Part shown: positions 17,200 to 24,946 of the stretch, piece after piece | How positions within the stretch are numbered: the stretch's first letter is position 1 | Layout: each line of letters opens with the position of its first letter | Assembly (NCBI GenBank): GCA_022729275.1 | Contig: JALDAH010000005.1 | Location: forward strand, 1-28,520 | Source: Candidatus Nanoanaerosalina archaeon | GTDB taxonomy: Archaea > Nanohalarchaeota > Nanosalinia > Nanosalinales > Nanoanaerosalinaceae | Direction: 5' to 3' | Length of the DNA: 28,520 nucleotides | Notes under the pieces: model-generated | The model's database searches: none | Seen by the model: only the letters and a program-made list of their open reading frames with translations | Told to the model about the DNA's origin: nothing | Translations under genes and position numbers: made by a program

Positions 17200-17834
17200 T
17201 AAGGAAAAAAGATGTTAAGATAGTTCTTTCAAAAGTAAAAGGCTTCAAAAATCCTGTGCCAGAACTTGAGCAGTACATGACACCTCCTGATGTAGCTGCT
17301 GATATAATGAACATAGTTAGACTCCACAAAAAACAAAGCTATAGCATGGTAGATCTTGGAAGCGGTACCGGAATGATATCTTTTGCAGGTGCATTGTACG
17401 GTTTCAGTGTAAAAGCTTTGGAAAAAGACCCAAAAGCAGTAACAATCATGAGAAAAAACCTTGCTATTATAAATAAAAAAGTGGGAAAAAACCTTGAGGT
17501 ATCTATAATAAACAGAGATGTGCGTTCCTTCAACGATGAATCTGATTTGGTTGTTATGAACCCTCCTTTTGGCATACAGGAAAAGGATAAAAATTTAGTG
17601 TTTCTAGAAAAAGCTTTTGAAACCAGTGACAGCGTTTTCGCTCTATTACATTGTTCTGAAAAAAAAGAGGTTGAAACAAGGAAATTCTTAAAAAGGTTCG
17701 CCAACTTTCATAATTTTAGTACTACAATCTTAAAGACATACAAAATTCAGCTTCCCAGAAAAATGTTTTTTCATGAGAAAGAAAATAAAGCTATAAACAT
17801 GGACTTTTATTATTTTGAGGGAAAAAAGGTGTAA
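17196..17834 (+). CDS. METTL5-type RNA adenine methyltransferase
   Basis: A 212-residue class I methyltransferase of the METTL5 family, whose eukaryotic member makes N6-methyladenosine in small-subunit rRNA. L-E-Q-Y-M-T-P-P-D (24-32) is the family signature, V-D-L-G-S-G-T-G (52-59) is the SAM-binding motif I, and the catalytic tetrad N-P-P-F with a following Gly is at 122-126. The start overlaps the stop of the PEP-synthase-like gene (ATGA), and the stop overlaps the start of rpoL (TAATG). METTL5 next to rpoL is found in other archaea and supports the call. The rRNA target is inferred. Confidence 0.85.
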   Translation: MIRKKDVKIVLSKVKGFKNPVPELEQYMTPPDVAADIMNIVRLHKKQSYSMVDLGSGTGMISFAGALYGFSVKALEKDPKAVTIMRKNLAIINKKVGKNLEVSIINRDVRSFNDESDLVVMNPPFGIQEKDKNLVFLEKAFETSDSVFALLHCSEKKEVETRKFLKRFANFHNFSTTILKTYKIQLPRKMFFHEKENKAINMDFYYFEGKKV

Positions 17835-18085
17835 TGATGGAACTTAATATTGAAGAAAAAAAGTCAGGCAAAAAAATCCTGAAAACGGAGCAGAAACAAC
17901 ACACTATCATGTCTCTTATGAGAAGATATCTCTGGGATGCTGGGATAGATGCAGGATACGATGAGGGACATCCATACATAGGAGGTTCAAACCTGATAGT
18001 TGAATCCAAAGACATCAAAAAAGATGTTAAAGAAGCTTGTAAGACCATAAAAAAGGATCTTAAGGAGTTCAAAGCCGAATTTTAA
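17834..18085 (+). CDS. rpoL: DNA-directed RNA polymerase subunit L (Rpb11)
   Basis: An 83-residue protein matching archaeal RpoL, which pairs with RpoD in the polymerase assembly platform. After a variable N-terminus come the family's H-T-I-M-S-L-M-R-R-Y-L (about 23-33), then Y-D-E-G-H-P-Y-I-G-G (42-51), corresponding to the conserved H-P-L segment, and a final amphipathic helix with D-V-K-E-A-C-K-T-I. The GGTG at 17828-17831 is better spaced for the second ATG (17837) than for the first. It overlaps the METTL5-type stop by one base. Confidence 0.87.
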   Translation: MMELNIEEKKSGKKILKTEQKQHTIMSLMRRYLWDAGIDAGYDEGHPYIGGSNLIVESKDIKKDVKEACKTIKKDLKEFKAEF

Positions 18086-18095
18086 TCTCAATAAC

Positions 18096-18650
18096 ATGAA
18101 AAGTGTTAAAAAAGAAATAAGAACTATCGGAATAGACGACAGCCCCTTCGAATTCTCTGATAAGAAGACTAAAATAGTAGGGTGTGTCTTCCGTGGCTCG
18201 GACAGGATCGTTGATGTTATAAGTTCAGATATAACTGTTGACGGTTTCGATTCAACGGTTAAGATCTACAATCTGATAAAAGAATCAAGACACATGGAAC
18301 AGATAAGGGTTGTAATGCTCGACGGTATAACCTTTGGAGGTCTAAATATTGTGGATATAGATAAAATCCATAATAAGTTAGAAAAACCTGTGATAGCGAT
18401 TAACAGAAAAAAACCTTCAATTAAGAAAATTTACAGAGCTGTTAAGAAAACAGATGAAGGTAGAAAAAGAAAGGAGCTTATAAGAAAAGCTGGGAAGGTT
18501 AATAAGATAGGAATAAAAGAAGGAGACATATACTATCAGAGCAGAGGTTTAAAAAAAGAAGTTATCAAGAATATCTTAGAAGCCACGACTTATTCAGGTC
18601 TCATCCCTGAACCTCTAAGAGTTGCTCATTTAATAGCCAAAAACATTTAG
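18096..18650 (+). CDS. DUF99 family protein (endonuclease V-like fold)
   Basis: A 184-residue protein of the archaeal DUF99 family, whose fold is related to endonuclease V. Conserved features seen are I-G-I-D-D-S-P-F (11-18), V-G-C-V-F-R-G (28-34), L-D-G-I-T-F-G-G-L-N-I-V-D-I (75-88) and the C-terminal P-E-P-L-R-V-A-H-L-I-A (171-181). The two aspartates of I-D-D and the D-G pair are candidate metal ligands. Function has not been established to my knowledge. It follows rpoL by ten bases and is probably cotranscribed. Confidence 0.88.
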   Translation: MKSVKKEIRTIGIDDSPFEFSDKKTKIVGCVFRGSDRIVDVISSDITVDGFDSTVKIYNLIKESRHMEQIRVVMLDGITFGGLNIVDIDKIHNKLEKPVIAINRKKPSIKKIYRAVKKTDEGRKRKELIRKAGKVNKIGIKEGDIYYQSRGLKKEVIKNILEATTYSGLIPEPLRVAHLIAKNI

Positions 18651-18664
18651 AAGAGTTAATCATT

Positions 18665-19327
18665 ATGGACGATGAAAATAAGAACGGTTATGGTGTCTTA
18701 TTCATATTGGTAGCATTCATTTTAGCCGTATCTATTTATCAGACAATAGGTATCACATTAGACACCGAAACACCTTTCGTAACAGTTGTATCTCCTTCAA
18801 TGGAACATGAACACACAGGAAGATTCGGCAGAATCAGTTCCGTTATTGAGGAAGATGAACACAGTTTTCTATCTTTGTTTTCCACTGATATGGGTCTTAA
18901 CATTGGAGATGTCGTCTTGGTCAAAGGTGCCGACTTTGAAAAAATAGAGGCAGGACGAGAGGATGGAGATGTCATAGTTTTCAAGAGCAAAGATGAGGAG
19001 CTCAACCAAAAGATGCCTCCAATGATCCACAGGGTTATCTCAAGGAATGAGACCTCTCTAGAAACCATGGGAGATGCAAATAATGACCAGGTAAAATACT
19101 GTGTGAGTCAAGGAGGAGTTCACCGTATAACACATAACACCTGCACTGAGAACGAGAGACTGATTAAAATCGAACAAGATATCAGAGAGGAACAGGTAAA
19201 AGGACAGGCATACATTGTATTACCCAACCTTGGTTACACTAAACTGGTGCCCATGTGTATCGTTTTTGACGTTGTAATGGACTCTCAGGATGAAGATATC
19301 AGATATATGTGTGATTACATCTTCTGA
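18665..19327 (+). CDS. Signal peptidase I, Sec11 type
   Basis: A 220-residue membrane peptidase that removes signal peptides from exported proteins. One N-terminal membrane helix (about 9-30) precedes the catalytic S-P-S-M-E-H motif with Ser45. His122 in M-I-H-R-V and Asp137 in G-D-A-N-N complete the Ser-His-Asp set of archaeal and ER signal peptidases, which use His in place of the bacterial Lys. The Ser-to-His distance (77 residues) is long because of an inserted acidic segment at about 50-75, as in many DPANN homologues. The C-terminal hydrophobic stretch near 190-205 may be a second helix. Confidence 0.9.
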   Translation: MDDENKNGYGVLFILVAFILAVSIYQTIGITLDTETPFVTVVSPSMEHEHTGRFGRISSVIEEDEHSFLSLFSTDMGLNIGDVVLVKGADFEKIEAGREDGDVIVFKSKDEELNQKMPPMIHRVISRNETSLETMGDANNDQVKYCVSQGGVHRITHNTCTENERLIKIEQDIREEQVKGQAYIVLPNLGYTKLVPMCIVFDVVMDSQDEDIRYMCDYIF

Positions 19328-19493
19328 CATGTCAGTAGTTAGGCGTGTATGGAATCATTAAAAAAATCTACAACTCCTAAAAACCTGTTTTTCTTCTGAT
19401 ACAACACCTTTAGTAGATAAAAAACTGTCTATATATCTTTTATTTTCTCGATTAATTAAGATAAAAAACCGTGAAACAAAAAATGTGATAGAC

Positions 19494-19518
19494 ATTCCGA
19501 AATACTGCATGTAGGAAT
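19494..19518. repeat. Inverted repeat beside the tfs TATA box
   Basis: ATTCC (19494-19498) and GGAAT (19514-19518) are perfect complements, and inside them TAC and GTA can also pair around TGCAT. The element ends three bases before the TATA box of tfs, where the BRE would sit. It could be a repressor site, a weak terminator of the preceding gene, or chance. Confidence 0.3.
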
Positions 19519-19521
19519 AGA

Positions 19522-19530
19522 TTTATAAAA
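19522..19530 (+). promoter_or_regulatory. Probable TATA box for tfs
   Basis: TTTATAAAA lies about 65 bases before the tfs start, giving an expected leader of about 40 bases that contains the strong GAGGAG ribosome site at 19579-19584. Confidence 0.6.
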
Positions 19531-19590
19531 AACAAGTGTTGAAATTCAAAAAGCGATTAGTAATTTTTATGTTTCAAAGAGGAGATTGAA

Positions 19591-19911
19591 ATGGAGTTCT
19601 GTGATGAATGTGGGGGCATAATAGTTCCTAAAAAGGAAGAAGGGGACACTAGTTTCAAATGTCGTAACTGTGGTAAAAGATACGTTAAGAACGGAATGGA
19701 ACTAAAAATAACCGAGAAAAACGAAAATGTCGAACGTTCCCTTATAGGAGAAGGCGATGATGAAAGTCTTCCTATCACAGATGCAGAATGTAAAAAATGC
19801 GGTAATAACAAGGCTCATTGGTGGATGGAACAGACAAGAGCTGCTGATGAACCTGAAACTAGGTTTTTCAAGTGCACAAACTGTGGAAATACCTGGAGAG
19901 AGTACGACTAG
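19591..19911 (+). CDS. tfs: Transcription factor S (TFIIS-like cleavage factor)
   Basis: A 106-residue protein with two zinc ribbons: N-terminal cysteines at 4, 7, 24 and 27, and C-terminal cysteines at 67, 70, 95 and 98. The C-terminal ribbon has Q-T-R-A-A-D-E-P-E-T-R-F-F-K-C (81-95), where Asp86 and Glu87 form the acidic hairpin that reaches the polymerase active site to promote transcript cleavage. Length and motifs match archaeal TFS rather than RpoM-like paralogues without the hairpin. A strong ribosome site, GAGGAG, precedes the ATG. It converges on the TraB-family gene. Confidence 0.96.
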   Translation: MEFCDECGGIIVPKKEEGDTSFKCRNCGKRYVKNGMELKITEKNENVERSLIGEGDDESLPITDAECKKCGNNKAHWWMEQTRAADEPETRFFKCTNCGNTWREYD

Positions 19912-19934
19912 AGATGATCAATCTAAGGATTGTT

Positions 19935-21080
19935 CTAAATGAATCCAATTATGCTTACCAGTGATCCTGCTCCAACGAAAGTTGCAATCGAACTACCAAG
20001 GTTGACAAAGAAGAAAACAAGTAGTAATTTTGTAGCTTTATTATTCCAAAGTTCTCTTATTTTCCTTATTTCTGCTAAACCCTCCATATCTTTTACTTTG
20101 GGATGATTAAAATGATTTTCTGAGTAGACTGCAACAAGTCCAGCAGGCAAAGCAGGATTTATAGATGTAAAAGGAGCTAATAAGAAAGACACAAGAACGG
20201 TAAGTAAATGGGAACCTGATATCAATGCTCCAAGACCTGCAAGTGAACCGTTCAAAAGGAACCAAACATAAAACATCCTCTGACCTGTATCAAAACCCAT
20301 GTTTATAAATCCATAGGCAAATAAGAAAATTATGAGTGCAGGTACACCGTATTTCAGTAATTTGTAAGGTTTGAATCGTCTATCAGGTAACTCTACTGCT
20401 TTCATTTCTTTTCTCTCTTCTAAACTTTTTGAAATTCCTTCAACGTGGCCTGCTCCAACAACTGCCAAGACAGTTTCAGTGTCTGTCTTTCTTATTTTTT
20501 CAGACATAAAAACATCTCTTTCGTCTATAAAAGCTTTTTTGATCGATGGAAATTTTCCTGAAAACTCCTCAACAACCTGTTTTAACATGTCCTCTTCTTT
20601 AAGCTCTTCTATATCCAGATCCTTTTTTCCACCAAATAAACCTTCAATAGCAGAATACAGTATCATCATTTTTTCAAAAAAACCTATGCCCTCCATAGCT
20701 CTTTTAAATGTCATATTTATGTCTCTGTCAATCAAATCAAAATCTATGTTGTGTTCCTCCGCTATGTTGATGGCTTCAATCATTTCAGAACCTGGATTGA
20801 TATCTAAATCATCTCCTATCTTTCTCTGATAAATCGATAAGAGGATCTTTAATAGAAGAAGATAACCATTACCATCAGATATTGTTTTGGCTATGTCTTC
20901 ATTGGTCCAGTCTTCCTCTCCCTTTATAGACCTGTATCTTTTTTCATCTAGCTCAACACAAATTTTTTCAGGCTTATATTCCAATATAGCTTCCTTAACT
21001 TCTTCCACAGATTTTTTGGATACATGTGCCGTACCAAGCAAGTAAACGGTTTTATCTTCCAGCTCGATTTTTCTTAACAT
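19935..21080 (-). CDS. TraB-family membrane protein
   Basis: A 381-residue protein of the TraB/TIKI-like family. The soluble N-terminal part carries G-T-A-H-V-S (16-21), V-E-L-D (42-45) with a following Arg, a D-E-R-D segment (186-189), and V-G-A-G-H-V-E-G (208-215); these are the family's conserved, putatively metal-dependent protease-like residues. About four membrane helices follow from residue 243 to the C-terminus. The family is widespread in archaea and shares its fold with the TIKI proteases, but the archaeal substrate is unknown. It lies opposite to tfs and divergent from the replication block. Confidence 0.9.
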   Translation of the reverse strand: MLRKIELEDKTVYLLGTAHVSKKSVEEVKEAILEYKPEKICVELDEKRYRSIKGEEDWTNEDIAKTISDGNGYLLLLKILLSIYQRKIGDDLDINPGSEMIEAINIAEEHNIDFDLIDRDINMTFKRAMEGIGFFEKMMILYSAIEGLFGGKKDLDIEELKEEDMLKQVVEEFSGKFPSIKKAFIDERDVFMSEKIRKTDTETVLAVVGAGHVEGISKSLEERKEMKAVELPDRRFKPYKLLKYGVPALIIFLFAYGFINMGFDTGQRMFYVWFLLNGSLAGLGALISGSHLLTVLVSFLLAPFTSINPALPAGLVAVYSENHFNHPKVKDMEGLAEIRKIRELWNNKATKLLLVFFFVNLGSSIATFVGAGSLVSIIGFI

Positions 21081-21137
21081 AATCTATTTGAACAAATTTT
21101 TTTCCAAACCTTAAAAATTGAATTAATTCAGACAAGA

Positions 21138-21155
21138 TTTAAAATCCTTTAAAGG
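21138..21155 (+). promoter_or_regulatory. TATA box plus palindrome before OB-fold/PCNA operon
   Basis: TTTAAAA at 21138-21144 is about 28 bases before the ATG at 21170, the distance of a leaderless transcript. Directly after it, CCTTTAAAGG at 21146-21155 is a perfect 10-base palindrome placed between TATA box and start, where a bound repressor would block transcription. The operator reading is inference. Confidence 0.4.
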
Positions 21156-21169
21156 AAATAATATACAAG

Positions 21170-21484
21170 ATGCCAGAAAACAGAAGGGCTCCGGCTCGAC
21201 AACGAAAAATCGAAGACATAGATCCAAAAAAAGATATCAGAGTAAGAATAGCTTGCACAGTACTTGAAAAAGACGAAGACTCTATTTTAGTTGATGATGG
21301 AACAGGAACAACTGAGATATTTATTGATAAAGAAGATTTAATAGATATAGAGGATGAAGAAACTATCAGAATAATAGGAAGAGTTTTACCTACCCCAGAT
21401 AGTTTCGAGATACAAGGAGAGATTGTTCAGAAGATGAAAGATACAGATATGGATCTGTACGATGAAGTATTAAAAATCGCTTAG
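21170..21484 (+). CDS. Small OB-fold protein, probable RPA-like subunit
   Basis: A 104-residue acidic protein with a single OB fold at about 21-88: I-R-V-R-I-A-C-T-V (23-31), then V-D-D-G-T-G-T-T-E-I (41-50), where a strand-turn-strand with D-D-G-T-G is typical of RPA32/RPA14-like OB domains, and R-I-I-G-R-V near 67-72. The N-terminus is basic and proline-containing, the C-terminus helical. There is no zinc finger. It is 13 bases before the PCNA gene and heads the replication block, so single-stranded DNA binding or RPA partnership is likely. The family call is moderate because OB folds diverge fast. Confidence 0.7.
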   Translation: MPENRRAPARQRKIEDIDPKKDIRVRIACTVLEKDEDSILVDDGTGTTEIFIDKEDLIDIEDEETIRIIGRVLPTPDSFEIQGEIVQKMKDTDMDLYDEVLKIA

Positions 21485-21497
21485 AAAGGTGTAAGAA

Positions 21498-22244
21498 ATG
21501 GTCAAATTAGAATTAAATGATGTGAAACCGTTCAAAGACAGCCTACAGGCTATATCAAACTTGATAACAGAGGGTCAGTTCAAAATAGATGAAGAAGGAA
21601 TGAAACTTAAAGCTGCTGATCCAGCAATGGTTTCTCTAGTAGATTTCACACTTCTAAAGAATTCTTTTGAAAATTATGATGTGGATAGCGAAACAGAAAT
21701 TGGTCTTAACCTCGAAAAAATGTATTCTATCATAAGAAGGGTTAAAAACGACGATAAAATCGTTTTTGAACTTAAGGATGAGTCCAGCTTTGTTATCAAG
21801 ATTACCAATGGATCAACAAGGACTTTCTCTCTACCTGTATTAAACATCGATGAAGAAACACCTCAGACAAACCAACTTGACTTCGATGTCGAAGCAGAGT
21901 TCAACTCTTCAACACTTTCAAGAGGTATAGGAGACGTTTCTATAATTGGAGAATCTGTCACTTTTGAAGCTGACGGTGAAGCTGTTGTATTAAAATCAAA
22001 GGGAGACAACACTAACGCAGAGTACAGGATAGAAAAAGGAAGTGATGGACTTTTAGAACTAAATTCTGAGGGCAAGGCGAAATCCATGTTTTCTATGGAT
22101 TACCTGAAAAAAATGATAAAAGCAGAGAAGATATCCGAAACTGTAAAAGTAAGTCTTGGAAACGATTTTCCAATGAGACTCGACTTTGAAGTACCTGATA
22201 AGCTTAAACTTGGATTTATACTTGCTCCAAGAATCGAAGAATGA
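21498..22244 (+). CDS. pcn: Sliding clamp PCNA
   Basis: A 248-residue protein of normal clamp length. Both PCNA halves are visible: L-K-A-A-D-P-A-M-V-S-L-V (37-48), corresponding to the family's A-x-D-x-x-H/M-V-x-L, and the second-half strand pattern leading to Y-L-K-K-M-I-K-A (about 199-206), V-K-V-S-L-G-N-D-F-P-M-R-L (215-227) and the C-terminal L-A-P-R-I-E-E. Three copies form the ring that tethers polymerase, ligase and nucleases to DNA. GGTG before the ATG is a good ribosome site. Only one copy occurs in the window. Confidence 0.96.
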   Translation: MVKLELNDVKPFKDSLQAISNLITEGQFKIDEEGMKLKAADPAMVSLVDFTLLKNSFENYDVDSETEIGLNLEKMYSIIRRVKNDDKIVFELKDESSFVIKITNGSTRTFSLPVLNIDEETPQTNQLDFDVEAEFNSSTLSRGIGDVSIIGESVTFEADGEAVVLKSKGDNTNAEYRIEKGSDGLLELNSEGKAKSMFSMDYLKKMIKAEKISETVKVSLGNDFPMRLDFEVPDKLKLGFILAPRIEE

Positions 22245-22314
22245 TACAAATCTAAATAAAAAGGCATATACAATTAATCTTGAACCTGTTCCATCCTTTT
22301 CGATCAACTTATTC

Positions 22315-22329
22315 GTGGTTAAAAACCAC
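22315..22329 (+). terminator. Hairpin in the gap between pcn and primase
   Basis: GTGGTT and AACCAC form a perfect six-pair stem around an AAA loop, followed by A and then CGGTTTTATT. It may act as a terminator or processing site for the OB-fold/PCNA transcript. The same 120-base gap ends with a promoter-like GTTTTATTA (22333-22341), 24 bases before the primase ATG. Assigned by pattern only. Confidence 0.4.
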
Positions 22330-22364
22330 ACGGTTTTATTACTTTTTAAAAAAATTTCTTTTAT

Positions 22365-23663
22365 ATGGATATCTCTGATGATAGGAAAGAGAAGATTAAG
22401 GAATATTATTTACAGGAAGGAATAGTCCAGGAAATGGTCCGGTGTGCAAGATACAGGGAATTCGCACCCACATACCCCGGAGGTTATGGTAGAAGACCTG
22501 ATTCTATAAATTACGCCACTGATTTTAGAGAATACGTTGAAAGGGGAGCTATCGCTTTTCACGGCTCAGTTGAAAGATGGAAAAATCCTTTGCTTATTGG
22601 AAAAATAGGTATGAGTAAATTGAGAAAGGACTGGGATCTTATAATAGATATAGATGCTGATGAAGGAATGGAGTACGCAAAAGCAGCAGCAAAGATGATA
22701 ATAAAAGAATGGACAGATATATTTAACATTTCTAAGAAAAACATATCTGTAAAATTTTCAGGAAACCGTGGATTCCATATAGGGATCCATAGAAATGCAT
22801 TTCCAAGTAAAATAGGAGGTAAAAAGTTTAAAGAACTATATCCAGAACTTCCTCAGGCTATAGTTGGCTATATGAGGGAACGAGTGGAGGAAGAACTTAA
22901 GAAAGAAATAATCAGTATTGAGCCTGATATGAGGGATCAAATAGATGAAGATGGCCCATACAGTGTTGCTGATATTGAAAACGACTGGGGACAAAGACAT
23001 CTTTTCAGGATGCCTTACAGTATAAATGAAAAAAGCTGGTTGGTCTCAAAACCGATTAAAATTGAGGAGATAACAGGATTCGAGAAGAAAAAAGATGCAA
23101 GGATGGAAGACATAAAGGTGAAAAACAAGTTTCTTGATGGTTTCAAAGAAAACGATCAGGGAGTCAAGGATTTATGTATAGAATCCATAGACTGGTTAGA
23201 CAGTAGAGAAAGAGTTAAAAAGAGGAAAAAGAATAAAAAAAGGGTTAAACAGAGAAATTATGAGTTGCCGGAAGATGCTATGGATAAGGAATATTTTCCC
23301 CATCCTATCAGAAAGCTGATGGATGGTCTGGATGACGGGCGTAAAAGAGCTCTCTTCATAATAATCACCTTCTTGAGGCATGTTGGCTACGACTGGGATT
23401 CTATAGAAAAAGAGGTGTGGAACTGGAATGAAAGGAACAAAGAAGAGCTTAGAGAAAACTATGTCAAAAGCCAGATAAACTGGCATAAAGCCCAGGAAGA
23501 ACCTCTTATGCCTCCTAACTTTGATTCAAAGGGTTGGTACAAGGATATAGGTGTTATCGATGAGGAGAAAGATAAAAAGATGCTTGATAACTTCGAAAAT
23601 CCTGTTCCTTATGCATTCGTACTTCAGAAAAAAGGGAAAAAAGACGGGAAGGAAGAAGGATAA
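22365..23663 (+). CDS. priS: Single-chain DNA primase (PriS fused to PriL-like C-terminus)
   Basis: A 432-residue archaeal/eukaryotic-type primase. The catalytic part holds the metal-binding D-I-D of L-I-I-D-I-D-A-D (Asp95, Asp97), S-G-N-R-G-F-H (132-138) with the conserved His138, and R-H-L-F-R-M-P-Y-S-I (211-220), matching the family's R-L-I-R-x-P-x-S-L. After a basic linker (281-298) comes a second domain at about 310-400: F-P-H-P-I-R-K-L, then D-G-R-K-R-A-L-F and P-P-N-F-D-S-K-G-W-Y. This resembles the PriL C-terminal domain, which starts P-P-C in Fe-S forms. No cysteine exists after residue 300, so no Fe-S cluster can form. PriS is normally about 350 residues with a separate PriL; Nanoarchaeum has a comparable fusion. 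It makes RNA/DNA primers. Confidence 0.85.
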   Translation: MDISDDRKEKIKEYYLQEGIVQEMVRCARYREFAPTYPGGYGRRPDSINYATDFREYVERGAIAFHGSVERWKNPLLIGKIGMSKLRKDWDLIIDIDADEGMEYAKAAAKMIIKEWTDIFNISKKNISVKFSGNRGFHIGIHRNAFPSKIGGKKFKELYPELPQAIVGYMRERVEEELKKEIISIEPDMRDQIDEDGPYSVADIENDWGQRHLFRMPYSINEKSWLVSKPIKIEEITGFEKKKDARMEDIKVKNKFLDGFKENDQGVKDLCIESIDWLDSRERVKKRKKNKKRVKQRNYELPEDAMDKEYFPHPIRKLMDGLDDGRKRALFIIITFLRHVGYDWDSIEKEVWNWNERNKEELRENYVKSQINWHKAQEEPLMPPNFDSKGWYKDIGVIDEEKDKKMLDNFENPVPYAFVLQKKGKKDGKEEG

Positions 23664-23671
23664 AAAAGTCT

Positions 23672-24373
23672 ATGATGATAAAGTTATTTGAGGATGGGGG
23701 GCTTTCACTAGATATGGATGAAGAGGATCTACTAACTTTTGAAAAAATAAGGAATGTAAGGAAAGAAGAAAGGGAAAATGACACACTTGCGGATATAGAT
23801 GAAGATTTCTTCGAAAAAGTGGAGGATTATCTGGCCAGCAAGAAAAGGATTTCTTCAAAGAAAAGCAACAGAGAGTTCGAGAACGCCAAAACAATGGTCG
23901 AAGACATAATAGATAACAGGTTGAAGAAAGTCATGAGGTACTCATTTTTATCAACAAAGACCAAGATACCCACAGATAACATGATAAATGGAGAGATAGG
24001 GATATACAAAACTATAGGGAAAAAACTTAAAGAACGTAGAGAAACCTTGCTAAAGACCATAGACCCCGAGAAAACGAATGAAAAAAATGTTGATTTAAAA
24101 GATAGGGAAGTGGAGAGATCAAACAGTACAGAAAAAAAAGAAGTGGAAGAAAAAGGCGAAGAAGTTCTTTTTGAAGGTAGTTCTTTGGTAGAAGATGAAA
24201 ATAAAGAAAAAGAATTATCAAAAATAGAAGTTAAAGTTTTAGAAAAAGTTGAAGAGTTTTTAGGTACTGATATGAAGGTTTACGGACCTTATGAAGAGGA
24301 AGAAATAGTTGAACTGGACAAAGAAATCGGAGATATTTTAGTGAAACAGGGCAAAGTTGAAAAAATAGACTAA
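23672..24373 (+). CDS. gins51: GINS complex subunit, Gins51 type
   Basis: A 233-residue acidic protein with the A-then-B domain order of Gins51. The helical A domain (about 15-130) includes L-T-F-E-K-I-R-N-V-R-K-E-E-R, then D-F-F-E-K-V and N-A-K-T-M-V-E-D-I-I-D-N-R-L-K-K. The small B domain is at about 190-232 with V-E-E-F-L-G-T-D-M-K-V-Y-G-P-Y and G-D-I-L-V-K-Q-G-K-V-E. A charged low-complexity linker of about 55 residues joins them. GINS activates the MCM helicase and links it to primase and polymerase. Starts at 23672 or 23675 are both possible. It follows the primase by eight bases. Confidence 0.85.
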   Translation: MMIKLFEDGGLSLDMDEEDLLTFEKIRNVRKEERENDTLADIDEDFFEKVEDYLASKKRISSKKSNREFENAKTMVEDIIDNRLKKVMRYSFLSTKTKIPTDNMINGEIGIYKTIGKKLKERRETLLKTIDPEKTNEKNVDLKDREVERSNSTEKKEVEEKGEEVLFEGSSLVEDENKEKELSKIEVKVLEKVEEFLGTDMKVYGPYEEEEIVELDKEIGDILVKQGKVEKID

Positions 24374-24383
24374 CAACGATATC

Positions 24384-24414
24384 TCTTAAAAATGTTTGTT
24401 TCTCTTATTAAATA
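24384..24414 (+). promoter_or_regulatory. Candidate promoter for rpl44e-rps27e-aIF2-alpha
   Basis: Two TATA-like strings lie in the 68-base gap after gins51: CTTAAAAA (about 24385-24392) and TTATTAAATA (24405-24414). The first would leave the AGGTGAT ribosome site (24429-24435) inside the leader and so fits better. Which is used cannot be told by reading. Confidence 0.4.
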
Positions 24415-24441
24415 GTGTGCAAAAACACAGGTGATTAAAGT

Positions 24442-24741
24442 ATGGTAAATATACCAAAGGAAATCAAAAGGTACTGCCCTCATTGTAATTCACATCAGGA
24501 GCACATAGTCAAAGAGGATACCAAAGGCAGAACATCAGCAATGAAGAAGAAACACAGGAAAAGGCAGAGAAAAATTGATAAGGGTTATGGAGGATTTCCG
24601 TATGAAGATCCTTCAAAAAGGAGTCGTGGTGGTAAGAACCCTACCAGTGAAAAGAAAGATTTGAAGTTAAAGTGCAAGGAATGTGGAAAATCTCACAAAC
24701 CTAAGAAACCGATCAGAGCTGCCAAGTTCAGCATAGAATAA
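24442..24741 (+). CDS. rpl44e: 50S ribosomal protein L44e
   Basis: A 99-residue, very basic zinc-ribbon ribosomal protein. It has C-P-H-C near the N-terminus (12-15) and C-K-E-C near the C-terminus, with the conserved Y-G-G-F-P-Y and a K-K-H-R-K-R-Q-R basic stretch between them. The start has an AGGTGAT ribosome site seven bases upstream. L44e-S27e-aIF2-alpha after GINS is the conserved archaeal order. The length is slightly above the usual ~92. Confidence 0.96.
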   Translation: MVNIPKEIKRYCPHCNSHQEHIVKEDTKGRTSAMKKKHRKRQRKIDKGYGGFPYEDPSKRSRGGKNPTSEKKDLKLKCKECGKSHKPKKPIRAAKFSIE

Positions 24742-24754
24742 AGAGGAGATTTTA

Positions 24755-24928
24755 ATGAAGAAGAAAAAACCAGAAAGCAAATTCGTTGAAGTAAAGTGCG
24801 AAGAGTGTGGAAACGAACAGACCGTCTTCAACAAACCATCAAGGGATGTTCTTTGCTTAGTCTGCGACAAAGTGCTTGTGGAGTCAACAGGCGGAAAGGG
24901 CGATTTCAAAATCGAAACACTCGATTGA
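24755..24928 (+). CDS. rps27e: 30S ribosomal protein S27e
   Basis: A 57-codon frame starting with ATG after a strong GAGGAG ribosome site. Cysteines at 15, 18, 34 and 37 make the single zinc ribbon of S27e. F-V-E-V-K-C-E-E-C-G-N-E-Q-T-V-F (10-25) and the C-L-V-C-D (34-38) region match the family. The length is slightly short but within the archaeal range. It lies 13 bases after rpl44e and 18 bases before aIF2-alpha, the standard operon position, which leaves little doubt. Confidence 0.95.
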   Translation: MKKKKPESKFVEVKCEECGNEQTVFNKPSRDVLCLVCDKVLVESTGGKGDFKIETLD

Positions 24929-24946
24929 AAAGAGAGTAAAAAATTT

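Larger units (their letters stand above)
19328..19590. other. Intergenic region before tfs (263 bases)
   Basis: The longest stretch without a gene. No frame longer than about 16 codons looks usable. It is A+T-rich, holds the tfs promoter at its right end and an imperfect inverted repeat at 19494-19518. I found no convincing RNA gene. Confidence 0.6.

Noticed and set aside
19919..19932. CAATC-TAAG-GATTG hairpin between tfs and the TraB-family gene
   Set aside because: Five A+T-rich pairs and no T run on either side; too weak to call a shared terminator.
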